From assembly GCF_018739865.1 (NCBI RefSeq), contig NZ_JADOER010000011.1, forward strand, positions 62,001 to 126,000: DNA of 64,000 nucleotides, written 5' to 3'. This document shows, one piece after another, positions 9,343 to 16,718 of this stretch; position 1 is the first letter of the stretch; each line of letters opens with the position of its first letter. The notes below the pieces were generated by a model, which had not been told where the DNA came from, searched no databases, and saw only the letters and a list, made by a program, of their open reading frames with translations. The translations under genes and the position numbers were made by a program. The stretch is from Leptothoe kymatousa TAU-MAC 1615 (lineage in GTDB: Bacteria; Cyanobacteriota; Cyanobacteriia; Phormidesmidales; Phormidesmidaceae).

Positions 9343-9479
9343 GACAGAGGAACCTTGATAAATACTTTTTCATTAACTATTGCAACAAGTCTGTATCGCC
9401 CCATATCGGAAAAGTATCAAAAAAGCTTGCTACAGGAACATCGTAAATATACGGAATACTTTCGCCGAGGAAATTAAGC

Positions 9480-9881
9480 CTAATTGGGTTGGGATGGCTG
9501 GGTGGACTGGGCTATCAGGTATCCGACGATCACCCCCGCCAAACTACAAACTAAATCTAAAGAATCTAGGGTGCGGTGGGGCGACAGGCCCTGCACAATT
9601 TCCTCTGCGGCCATGGTTAAACCAAATAGGACGGGGAAAATAGGGAGCGATCGCAGCCCCCTAAAATGCCTATAATTTAGGACGCGATGGCCCAAATAGC
9701 TGGCGATGGCATAGAGCACCACATGGCCAATTTTGTCGTAATAGGGAAATTTTCCTAAGAACTGCAGGGGCAAATTATTCGTATACGCGGCCCACAAAAT
9801 CAATAAAAAGAAAGCACCATAGCCCGTAGCTAGCAACGCAACATTCCGCTGTGGTCGATTGGATTGGGAAAACGATTTCAT
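9480..9881 (-). CDS. VanZ-like membrane protein
   Basis: A 133-aa protein with about four hydrophobic segments: VALLATGYGAFFLLILWAAY, GHVVLYAIASYLGH, FPVLFGLTMAAEEIV and DLVCSLAGVIVGYLIA. The pattern DKIGHVVLYA followed by EEIVQGLSPHRTLDSLDLVCSLAG is typical of the VanZ/RDD-like family found in many cyanobacteria. Its function in these organisms is unknown; in glycopeptide-resistance clusters VanZ confers teicoplanin tolerance, but there is no such context here. It is divergent from the M28 peptidase gene, with 96 bases between the two starts. Confidence 0.85.
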   Translation of the reverse strand: MKSFSQSNRPQRNVALLATGYGAFFLLILWAAYTNNLPLQFLGKFPYYDKIGHVVLYAIASYLGHRVLNYRHFRGLRSLPIFPVLFGLTMAAEEIVQGLSPHRTLDSLDLVCSLAGVIVGYLIAQSTQPSQPN

Positions 9882-9977
9882 GGAAAAGATAGGGCCGTAT
9901 TGATCAGATTTTCAGTACTGCGATCTACAGTGGACAATGTGTGCATCTCGGACACACAGCGTGAATTGATGTAAACC

Positions 9978-10961
9978 ATGGGCAAATTGAGGCATCGGTT
10001 AGGTCTTTGGCTAGGAATGACAATTTTGGCTGGAAGTCTAGTTTTCTACGGGTTTTCGTCCCTGGCCAAGTCGAGGGAGCTGAGGATTGACAGTGGCCAA
10101 TTAATGGCGCACGTGCAAACTTTATCCACTGAACGCTACACAGATCTCGCCCTAGATCGCACCCGTGCCTATTTAAGCCAGGAATTAACCGCCTATGGCT
10201 ATGAACCCGTGGCTCAGTCGTTTGGCCGTGGAGACAGCGCCGGGACCAACCTGATGGTGGTGCGCCCCGGTCGCCAAACGCCCGAGCAAAAGATTCTGGT
10301 GGGGGCCCACTACGATTCTGTGGCGGGGTCCCCCGGGGCGGATGATAATGCCAGCGCTGTGGCCACCGCCCTAGAAATTGCGCGTCTTTTTGTTAACTAC
10401 CCTACAGACAAAACTCTCCAGGTAGTCTTTTTTGACCAAGAGGAGCGGCAGCCGGAAGGGGAAGGACTTGTGGGCAGCAATGCCTTTGTGAACAATGGGG
10501 CCAATTTGGCCGGATTGGAAAGTGCCGTAATTCTAGAAATGCTCGGCTACGCCTGCTATGAACCGGACTGCCAGGCATACCCCGCTGGCTTAGGGCAAGG
10601 GACTTTACCCAGCCAAGGAGATTTTATTGGGGTCATCGGCGATACGGACCATCCTGATTTGTTGGCCAGCTTCGCCCTAGACCCTGCGGACGAAACGACA
10701 TTGCCGGCAATCACGTTGCCGGTGCCCATCGGGGTGTTACCGTTGATGCCCGATTTATTTCGTAGCGACCATGCTCCGTTTTGGTTCAAGGGCATTGGGG
10801 CCGTTATGGTGAGTGATACCGCTGATTTTCGCAACCCAAACTACCATCGCGCCACAGATACCGTGGAAACGTTGGATCCAGCCTTTCTTCAGCAGACCGC
10901 CCAATACGTGGTGGAACGGGTAGCCAACCTATTAAAAAACAGCCCCGAAGAGAGTGTTTAA
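9978..10961 (+). CDS. M28-family zinc aminopeptidase, membrane-anchored or secreted
   Basis: A 327-aa peptidase. The N-terminal hydrophobic stretch LGLWLGMTILAGSLVFYGF is a signal peptide or anchor, so the enzyme acts in the periplasm. Zinc-site landmarks of the M28 family are visible: GAHYDS (His111), GADDNAS (bridging Asp near 123), FFDQEE (catalytic Glu plus ligand), and a late NYHRATDTVETLD with the final His. It probably removes N-terminal residues from peptides; the exact specificity is unknown. Its 3' end runs into the 54-bp repeat array at 10993-11154, which separates it from a convergent gene. Confidence 0.9.
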   Translation: MGKLRHRLGLWLGMTILAGSLVFYGFSSLAKSRELRIDSGQLMAHVQTLSTERYTDLALDRTRAYLSQELTAYGYEPVAQSFGRGDSAGTNLMVVRPGRQTPEQKILVGAHYDSVAGSPGADDNASAVATALEIARLFVNYPTDKTLQVVFFDQEERQPEGEGLVGSNAFVNNGANLAGLESAVILEMLGYACYEPDCQAYPAGLGQGTLPSQGDFIGVIGDTDHPDLLASFALDPADETTLPAITLPVPIGVLPLMPDLFRSDHAPFWFKGIGAVMVSDTADFRNPNYHRATDTVETLDPAFLQQTAQYVVERVANLLKNSPEESV

Positions 10962-10992
10962 TGCCGTAGCGGTTTATTTTTGTGCGATCCCA

Positions 10993-11154
10993 TAGCTGCC
11001 GATTATTTACCGATGGGCCATCGTTGCTTACATGGGCCAAAGCATATAGCTGCCAATTATTTGCCGATGGGCCATCGTTGCTTACATGGGCCAAAGCATA
11101 TAGCTGCCAACTATTTGCCGATGGGCCATCGCTTCTTACGGGGGCCAAAGGATT
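10993..11154 (-). repeat. Tandem array, three copies of a 54-bp unit
   Basis: Three units start at 10993, 11047 and 11101. The first two are nearly identical; the third differs at several positions. The unit carries CGATGGGCCATCG and CATGGGCCAAAG. The third copy contains the last codons and the TAG stop of the minus-strand gene at 11111-12412, so the array looks like repeated duplication of that gene's 3' end into the gap. The period is 18 codons, and the reverse frame stays open through all copies. Confidence 0.95.
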
Positions 11155-12412
11155 GGGAAGTGGGTTCTCCTTCGTTCGCCGCCGATTGAGAGAGAACAGA
11201 TGGCAGTATCGGGGCCGCAGACTTATCTTTTTCGGGCGTGACGACAGCTGGGGCATCGGCCCCAGCATCACTTTCCACATATTCCGTAGGCGGCTCCCCC
11301 ACGCTTTCAGAACTGTTTGAATTCTCCAGGGATGGAGCTGACTGAGGCGAAATAGCCTCGGCAGTTGTGGAGGCATCTGCACCGATCTTGTCGGCCAGGG
11401 GGGTGGATGCTGGCTGGGATGTCTCATCTTTGGGAGGCGGTAGCAAAATGGTTCGTTTTGCTTTCCCCACTGGGGTCATAAAGTCGGCAATGCGTTCTTC
11501 TAGCCAAATCAGCCCGGCACCCAACGCTTCGGCCAGGGTACTGATCAGACGATAGAGGGCGACACTGCTGATCAGTAAGCCGCTGGGGATTTGATGGCCA
11601 AGCAGCGCGATCGCAACCGCTTCGAACACCCCCACACCACCGGGGGCACCGGGCACCACCAGGCCAAATAGCCAGGCCACACTAAAGGCCCCCAACACCG
11701 GAAAAAACTGACTGGGCTGCAGCGCCTGGAGCGCCACCATCGTCATCATAAAGCCCAGGCCCCGCAGCACCACAAACCCCAGTTCCCCCAGCAGAGAACG
11801 CCAGGGGTAAGACCGCAGCCGCAGGGTACTGGTAATCACCGTGAGGCCTTGGGCCTTGGCCTTAGCAATGCCCAACTTTCGCAGCACCGGATTCAAGAAC
11901 CGAGGGTGAACGGCCACCAGCATGGCCACCAGCGCCACCGCACAGGGCAACAAATAGCGCCAATCGCTACCAGCGGTAATGCTAAAACTAATCGCCGCCA
12001 ACCCCAGGGCCGCCGCCGCCATCAGCAAGGGTTCTAGCACCACCCCGACAATGGCCGCCCCCGTGGATGACCCCGTTGCTTGCAAAGCCCGCACCCGACC
12101 ATAGAAATGCCACACATTGCCCGGCAGGTATTTGGCAATATTGGTTTTGAGGTACACCACCGTAGACCAGCGGCCATCGCGGGGCTGATCGATGGTGCGC
12201 AAAATCCAATGCCACACCCACCCAGACCAAATGTGGGCAATCAGGGTGATGCCCAGGGCAATGGTCAGTAACGCAAATGTGGCCCCCGTAATCTGGAGAT
12301 TGCTCACGTCTTGCCAATGATCTTTGAGGGTTTTGGCAAGAAAAAATAAAATACCGCCGAACAACAGCCAGCGAAGAATGCGTTTAACCATGGAGGGGGA
12401 AAGCCGGCGCAT
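11111..12412 (-). CDS. UPF0104/LPG-synthase-type integral membrane protein
   Basis: A 433-aa protein. Residues 1-310 carry about eight transmembrane helices (for example WLLFGGILFFLAKTL, FALLTIALGITLIAHIW, and VVPGAPGGVGVFEAVAIALL) and match the lysylphosphatidylglycerol-synthase-like flippase domain (UPF0104). Family landmarks are YLKTNIAKYLPGNVWHFYGR and PGAPGGVGVFEA. The C-terminal 115 residues are Pro/Ala/Ser/Glu-rich and probably disordered in the cytoplasm. There is no catalytic C-terminal synthetase domain. The last codons lie in the 54-bp tandem array, so the C-terminus (SFGPRKKRWPIGK) may be recently altered. Lipid or polysaccharide-precursor transport is the family-level guess. Confidence 0.85.
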   Translation of the reverse strand: MRRLSPSMVKRILRWLLFGGILFFLAKTLKDHWQDVSNLQITGATFALLTIALGITLIAHIWSGWVWHWILRTIDQPRDGRWSTVVYLKTNIAKYLPGNVWHFYGRVRALQATGSSTGAAIVGVVLEPLLMAAAALGLAAISFSITAGSDWRYLLPCAVALVAMLVAVHPRFLNPVLRKLGIAKAKAQGLTVITSTLRLRSYPWRSLLGELGFVVLRGLGFMMTMVALQALQPSQFFPVLGAFSVAWLFGLVVPGAPGGVGVFEAVAIALLGHQIPSGLLISSVALYRLISTLAEALGAGLIWLEERIADFMTPVGKAKRTILLPPPKDETSQPASTPLADKIGADASTTAEAISPQSAPSLENSNSSESVGEPPTEYVESDAGADAPAVVTPEKDKSAAPILPSVLSQSAANEGEPTSQSFGPRKKRWPIGK

Positions 12413-12611
12413 AACAGGGCGGTGTAACTACATGGGTCAGGTGTATTAAACCGTGTCTGTACCCTAGGGGGCAGGATTCATAACCTGGGCTTTGTCATTG
12501 CTGATGCAATTGATCCACTGAATACAGATGCAGCCATCAGCTTGGGCTAGCAATGCCGAATTTTAAGTTTTTCATTTTGTTCGCATATAGGTTTAGCACA
12601 GTTTTTGCGGT

Positions 12612-12740
12612 TTATGGCCCTTCACAAGGCGGCCGCATCGTAGAAGCTAAGGCCTTTGAGGCTTATGGCCCTGCATAATGCGGCCGCATCATAGAAGCTA
12701 AGGCCTTTGAGGCTTATAGCCCTGAACAATGCGGCCACTG
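12612..12740 (-). repeat. Tandem array, two and a half copies of a 51-bp unit
   Basis: Units start at 12612, 12663 and 12714 (the last partial). The unit contains GCGGCCGCATC, AGAAGCTAAGGCC and TTTGAGGCTTATGGCCC. The stop codon of the NlpC/P60 gene (12698-12700) lies inside the middle copy, so as with the neighbouring gene the array duplicates a gene 3' end. The period is 17 codons. It is unrelated in sequence to the 54-bp array 1.5 kb away. Confidence 0.93.
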
Positions 12741-13402
12741 CATCGATATTGGGCAGCATAGGCGGCGCTGACGGGGTCCGCCAGATCCACAATAGAGTCA
12801 ATGCCAATGCCGTTGCGCCCCTGGTCTTTGCCAGAGCTGTGAATATAGCGACCATCACCCAAGTGCAAAGCCACGTGGGTCGTGCGCTCCGGTGGGCCAA
12901 AAAAGATGAGATCCCCTGGCTGCAGCTCCGATTGATCGACCCTGGCGGTAAAGGCTTCTTGCTGATATGAATCGCGGGGCAGGGGCACCCCCACGGAGGC
13001 AAAGGCCGCTTGCATCAACCCCGAACAGTCGTAGTTGGGGGCAACGGTGCCGCCCCATAGATATTCGTTGGGGGTGGCCATGGCGGCCTGGGTAAAGGCA
13101 ATGGCGGCTGGAATGGCCTGTTCAATAGTATGGCGATCCACCGTGGGTGCCTGGTAGGTGTGCGCCGCCGGGGTGAGGGCGTCAGCATCGCCTAACCTGA
13201 GCCAGCCAGGGTAGGCATCGGCACAGAGTAGGACCTGAATACCATCGGGGGCAATGTCGGTGATGTGCAGCTGCAGACCAACGGCGGCTTGGGTGACTAA
13301 CCCCGGATCAGTGGTGGTTTTGTAGAGGTTTAGGTTGCGATCGCACCGATATTCCGCCTGAGGTTCCAACCGCCAACGATTCCTTAGCTCATCTAATTGC
13401 AC
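12698..13402 (-). CDS. NlpC/P60 cell-wall hydrolase with SH3-like N-domain
   Basis: A 234-aa protein. Residues 1-85 look like a bacterial SH3-type wall-binding domain, and about 95-225 an NlpC/P60 cysteine peptidase. The catalytic Cys126 is in NYDCSGLMQAAF, the catalytic His is in THVALHLGDGRYIHSS, and a second polar residue follows. Such enzymes cleave the D-gamma-Glu-diamino-acid bond of peptidoglycan stem peptides. No signal peptide is visible; the frame begins with GTG, and cyanobacterial members of this type are often without a clear one. The C-terminal residues GRIVQGYKPQRP are encoded by the 51-bp repeat array. Confidence 0.9.
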   Translation of the reverse strand: MQLDELRNRWRLEPQAEYRCDRNLNLYKTTTDPGLVTQAAVGLQLHITDIAPDGIQVLLCADAYPGWLRLGDADALTPAAHTYQAPTVDRHTIEQAIPAAIAFTQAAMATPNEYLWGGTVAPNYDCSGLMQAAFASVGVPLPRDSYQQEAFTARVDQSELQPGDLIFFGPPERTTHVALHLGDGRYIHSSGKDQGRNGIGIDSIVDLADPVSAAYAAQYRCSGRIVQGYKPQRP

Positions 13403-13577
13403 CGCACACCAGCCTTCACATTACATATTGCCAGGACACAAAAGCCCGCCATTACTTTAATGCAAAGCACCACATCCCACATCAGTCACTTTGCAAGGTA
13501 GACCCAATTTCACGAATGGACCATTCCATCGGACAATAAAAAAATCTTTTGTCGCATTAGCTACAGTTTAGCCAGTC

Positions 13578-14738
13578 ATGAGCCAGACCCTATCCCGACC
13601 CCAAGTTAATGAAAAATTCCGTATCACACCCACAGCACTAGATATTCCAGAACGTCTACTGCTCGGTCCTGGCCCTTCCAACTCCAATCCTGACGTGGTC
13701 GCCGCCATGAATCGTCAGCCCATTGGTCACCTGGATCCAGCCTACCTAGACCTCATGGATGAAGTGCAGTCCATGATGCGCTACGTCTGGCAAACCGAAA
13801 ACCCAATGACCTTGCCCATCAGTGGCACCGGGTCCGCGGCCATGGAAGCCACCCTAGCCAACGCCGTAGAACCCGGAGATGTGGTCTTAGTCGGCATCAA
13901 CGGCTACTTTGGCAACCGCCTAGTGGACATGGCAGAGCGCTACCGTGCCGATGTGCGCAGCATTAGCAAACCCTGGGGCGAAGTGTTTAGCCTAGACGAA
14001 CTACGGACCGCACTCCAAGAACATCGCCCGGCCATTTTAGCCCTGGTCCATGCAGAAACCTCCACCGGTGCCCGCCAGCCCTTAGAAGGGGTGGGCGAGC
14101 TGTGCCGCGAGTTCGACTGCCTACTACTAATCGACACCGTCACCAGCATGGGTGGGGTGCCCATTTTCTTAGACGAGTGGGGGGTGGACATGGCCTACAG
14201 CTGCAGCCAGAAAGGCCTCAGCTGCCCTCCCGGCAGTTCTCCATTCACCATGGGCGAGCGGGCACTGCAAAAAATGGATAAGCGCCAGAACAAAGTGGCA
14301 AACTGGTATTTAGATGTTTCCCTACTGCGCAACTACTGGGGCAAAGGACGCACCTATCACCACACAGCGCCCGTGAATATGACCTACGCTATTCGCGAAG
14401 CGCTGCGCTTGGTGATGGAAGAAGGCCTAGAAAATTCCTGGGCCCGCCACCAAACCACCGCCGAGAAACTTTGGTATGGTTTGGCGGAAATCGGCCTGAG
14501 CTGCCACGTCCCCAAGGAGTACCGCCTACCGACGTTGACCACCGTTAAGGTACCCGAAGGTATAGATGCCAAGGCAGTGACCAGCAAAATGCTGAGCGAT
14601 CACAACATCGAAATCGGCAATGGCTTAGGAGAACTTGGCGGCAAAGTATGGCGCATTGGCCTCATGGGCTACAACAGCCAGCCTAAAAATGTGGATCATG
14701 TGCTGACTGCCATGGGCAAGGTGATAAAAGAGATGTAA
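13578..14738 (+). CDS. Serine/alanine-glyoxylate aminotransferase (class V)
   Basis: A 386-aa PLP enzyme of the AGXT/SGAT type. Landmarks are LLLGPGPSNSNP at the start, SGTGSAAMEATL (phosphate-binding Gly-rich loop), DTVTSMGG, and CSQKGLSCPPG with the Schiff-base lysine Lys212. It transfers an amino group to glyoxylate to make glycine, a step of photorespiratory 2-phosphoglycolate recycling. Homologues in cyanobacteria were once mislabelled as a soluble hydrogenase 42 kDa subunit. The gene is monocistronic, with a strong terminator 22 bases after its stop. Confidence 0.95.
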   Translation: MSQTLSRPQVNEKFRITPTALDIPERLLLGPGPSNSNPDVVAAMNRQPIGHLDPAYLDLMDEVQSMMRYVWQTENPMTLPISGTGSAAMEATLANAVEPGDVVLVGINGYFGNRLVDMAERYRADVRSISKPWGEVFSLDELRTALQEHRPAILALVHAETSTGARQPLEGVGELCREFDCLLLIDTVTSMGGVPIFLDEWGVDMAYSCSQKGLSCPPGSSPFTMGERALQKMDKRQNKVANWYLDVSLLRNYWGKGRTYHHTAPVNMTYAIREALRLVMEEGLENSWARHQTTAEKLWYGLAEIGLSCHVPKEYRLPTLTTVKVPEGIDAKAVTSKMLSDHNIEIGNGLGELGGKVWRIGLMGYNSQPKNVDHVLTAMGKVIKEM

Positions 14739-14760
14739 TTTTTACCCTAGCCCACGCAAT

Positions 14761-14792
14761 AAAAGAGACTCCCAGCCACAGGAGTCTCTTTT
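14761..14792 (+). terminator. Rho-independent terminator of the aminotransferase gene
   Basis: Perfect 12-bp arms AAAAGAGACTCC and GGAGTCTCTTTT enclose an 8-base loop, and the descending arm ends in TTTT. Confidence 0.9.
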
Positions 14793-15144
14793 ACCGTCAG
14801 CCTTTCAAGACCAATTATGCTATGTGCACCCCCATGGGGAGTGAGCTAAAAATCTCAACAATTATCCAGCAACCCAGCCAGGGCCTCACCCACAGGCAAG
14901 GGTTTTCGGCCAACCATCGCTTAACTTTTCCCAACAAGGTAGTACATGCGCCCGATAGCCCCGTAGCCGCCCCGTCAGCACCCATAACAAGACAATAAAA
15001 CGGCTACTCCGACCAAATTAATTGCTAAGCAGATAACGACAACTATGGTGGTAGTGTTCAATACAGAAGTCTAACTTAAATGGAGAATTACTCAATCACG
15101 CATCCACCGTATTACGGTATCCACAATCCCTGATGAGGTCACTG
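14793..15144. other. Intergenic region without recognised feature
   Basis: After the terminator at 14761-14792 no coding frame, tRNA or clear hairpin was found in this stretch of about 350 bases. Confidence 0.4.
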
Positions 15145-15489
15145 TTAATCGAGCGTAAACGGTTGACTCACTTGCTCGCGCGCCCCTACCCTCAAAGCCA
15201 TTGAACAGGCCTGTATAACTGTTCCCATCCACCTAACAACAGCCCTACCAAACCTGACGATCGCAACTATTAGGAAAAGGCTACCTAAAGCATAGGCACT
15301 TAATATTGCGGCAAATAGCCACAATATCTCCTTAATCACCCATTTAAAAGATGATTTCAGAAACCCTATTCCTGCGTTAACACTTGGCATTTTCCCGACG
15401 AACCGGCTGCTCAGAACACTCTTGATAGAGACCCAACAAAACAGCAGCGGCTTGTGGAGAAAATTCTTAACACTCCAATTTTCACCCAT
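15145..15489 (-). CDS. Small hypothetical membrane protein
   Basis: A 114-aa protein. A long hydrophobic region (ILWLFAAILSAYALGSLFLIV, residues about 55-75) spans the membrane, followed by a basic stretch VRFGRAVVRWMG. The start is supported by GGGAG seven bases upstream of the ATG. No family is recognised. The base composition is a little more AT-rich than that of the aminotransferase gene. Confidence 0.5.
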   Translation of the reverse strand: MGENWSVKNFLHKPLLFCWVSIKSVLSSRFVGKMPSVNAGIGFLKSSFKWVIKEILWLFAAILSAYALGSLFLIVAIVRFGRAVVRWMGTVIQACSMALRVGAREQVSQPFTLD

Positions 15490-16095
15490 GGGTTTCTCCC
15501 AGATATCGAACCTGCATCAATATATTTTGATTCAAGCTGCATTAGTTTTTAATATAATACCGCCAAATTATTAATTAAAGGTTGAAGCTACCCATCGTGC
15601 AGGTAGTTAAACAAGATCATAGTTCAGCAGTTTTAACTACTACACAATCAAGCTGTGGCTCCGAGACAGCATTCATGAGTTTTTCCGTGTCTACGGATAC
15701 TTTGACAACCATTGCCTGGGATAAATGTATCAAGGCCATGGGAAAAACTGAACATCGGTACCACAAGATCTATGATCATGGGGGCCAATAAGAATTGAAA
15801 TTATCCGTACGGAGTCATACAAAATTCTGATTAATGGCACCCGGTATCACTGGGCATCCACCCGGAATGCCCCCGACAGGATGGTCTAGTCAGAACCGGG
15901 TTGACGAACTCAGATGGGCACTAGGTCATGGCAGGGACATTTTGTGCGGCGACCCAATCTGGGTAAGAATTTGCTACCCCACCACCTGAACTATGGCTGA
16001 AAACACGAACAATAACTTTAAACTAAAAATCCGTGGGTTTGCAGCATACTACAAGCCCACGGACAAATAACCGTTGCAAATCGTTCTTTAATTAC
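15490..16095. other. Low-information intergenic stretch
   Basis: A 69-codon plus-strand frame (15582-15791) begins with TTG and has no family resemblance, so it is not called. The word GTCATGGCAGG and GC-rich segments around 15840-15960 show no open frame of interest. Nothing else is supported. Confidence 0.4.
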
Positions 16096-16248
16096 CTAGA
16101 AATTGCCAATCAAAACAACTGCTGTCAACAGGCAAAATATCGCAACACCCAGTGCCCAAATCACCTCATAGGGGGCATGATTTTCAGCATCGAGGTAGGC
16201 ATTGACTAACCGATCATGTTCCTCGGGTTTCCAAATCATCGATTTCAT
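16096..16248 (-). CDS. 50-aa single-TM protein (paralogue A)
   Basis: A 50-residue protein with a cytosolic-looking charged N-half (MKSMIWKPEEHDRLVNAYLD) and one transmembrane helix near residues 30-48 (VIWALGVAIFCLLTAVVLIG). A textbook AGGAGG (16254-16259) lies five bases before the ATG, which makes a real gene likely. It shares the pattern NAY-x-E/D, then A-x-YE-x-x-WA-x-G followed by CL, with the protein encoded 152 bases upstream, so the two are tandem paralogues. Function unknown; it looks like the small accessory membrane subunits seen in cyanobacteria. Confidence 0.75.
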   Translation of the reverse strand: MKSMIWKPEEHDRLVNAYLDAENHAPYEVIWALGVAIFCLLTAVVLIGNF

Positions 16249-16400
16249 AACAACCTCCTGAGTTGTTTATCTTTCGGGGTGGATGCCCTAAAGCATAGAC
16301 AAGCACCCTAGAAAGACAACAGCTGAAGAAAGAATCTTCATCCTCATTGCCAAAAGTTGATATTCCCGCAGCTAAACATAACCTTAGCTCGGCCAATCCC

Positions 16401-16547
16401 TTAGTAATGCTTAATCAATTCCAAGGCGGCAAATAGGCACAGCATTACCAAACCCATAGCCCATAGCAACTCATAGAACGCATAGTTTACGTTTTCTGGA
16501 TACGCATTGGCTGGGCGACCTACGTTCTTATCATGCATTAATGTCAT
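16401..16547 (-). CDS. 48-aa single-TM protein (paralogue B)
   Basis: A 48-residue protein with a polar N-half containing RPANAYPENVNYAFYE and one transmembrane helix (LLWAMGLVMLCLFAALELI). It aligns without gaps to paralogue A over about 30 residues (NAY...AxYE..WAxG....CL..A). The ribosome-binding site is weak (AAGG about 12 bases upstream); an in-frame ATG three codons later is an alternative start. Same strand and order as paralogue A suggests a duplication and perhaps co-expression. Confidence 0.65.
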   Translation of the reverse strand: MTLMHDKNVGRPANAYPENVNYAFYELLWAMGLVMLCLFAALELIKHY

Positions 16548-16718
16548 TGGTCTGACACTACCTTTTAAAAAATGACGGCAGTTCAGTATTCAGCAAATAC
16601 TTTGAAAATACAACGCTCATAAATCAAAATTTTGTACTTATCATCAAAAGTCAACACATGGTTACATTGATTTACATAGCCATTTTTTTGCGGTCTGCAG
16701 TGGGCTACGACCTGCGGT

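Noticed and set aside
10993..11154. Possible CRISPR array
   Set aside because: The units are contiguous tandem copies without unique spacers and no cas gene is nearby.
10804..11427. Long minus-strand frame across the 54-bp repeats
   Set aside because: It stays open because the repeat length is a multiple of three and overlaps two well-supported genes in other frames.
15582..15791. 69-codon plus-strand ORF
   Set aside because: It starts with TTG, has no clear ribosome-binding site and no family resemblance.
16214..16396. 60-codon minus-strand frame overlapping small gene A
   Set aside because: The overlapping 50-aa gene has an AGGAGG site and a paralogue, so this frame is a shadow.
16096..16547. 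Assignment of the small pair to the Ssl1498 or high-light-inducible families
   Set aside because: Neither the AEYPSPEQQ motif of the first nor the ExxNxRxAM motif of the second is present.
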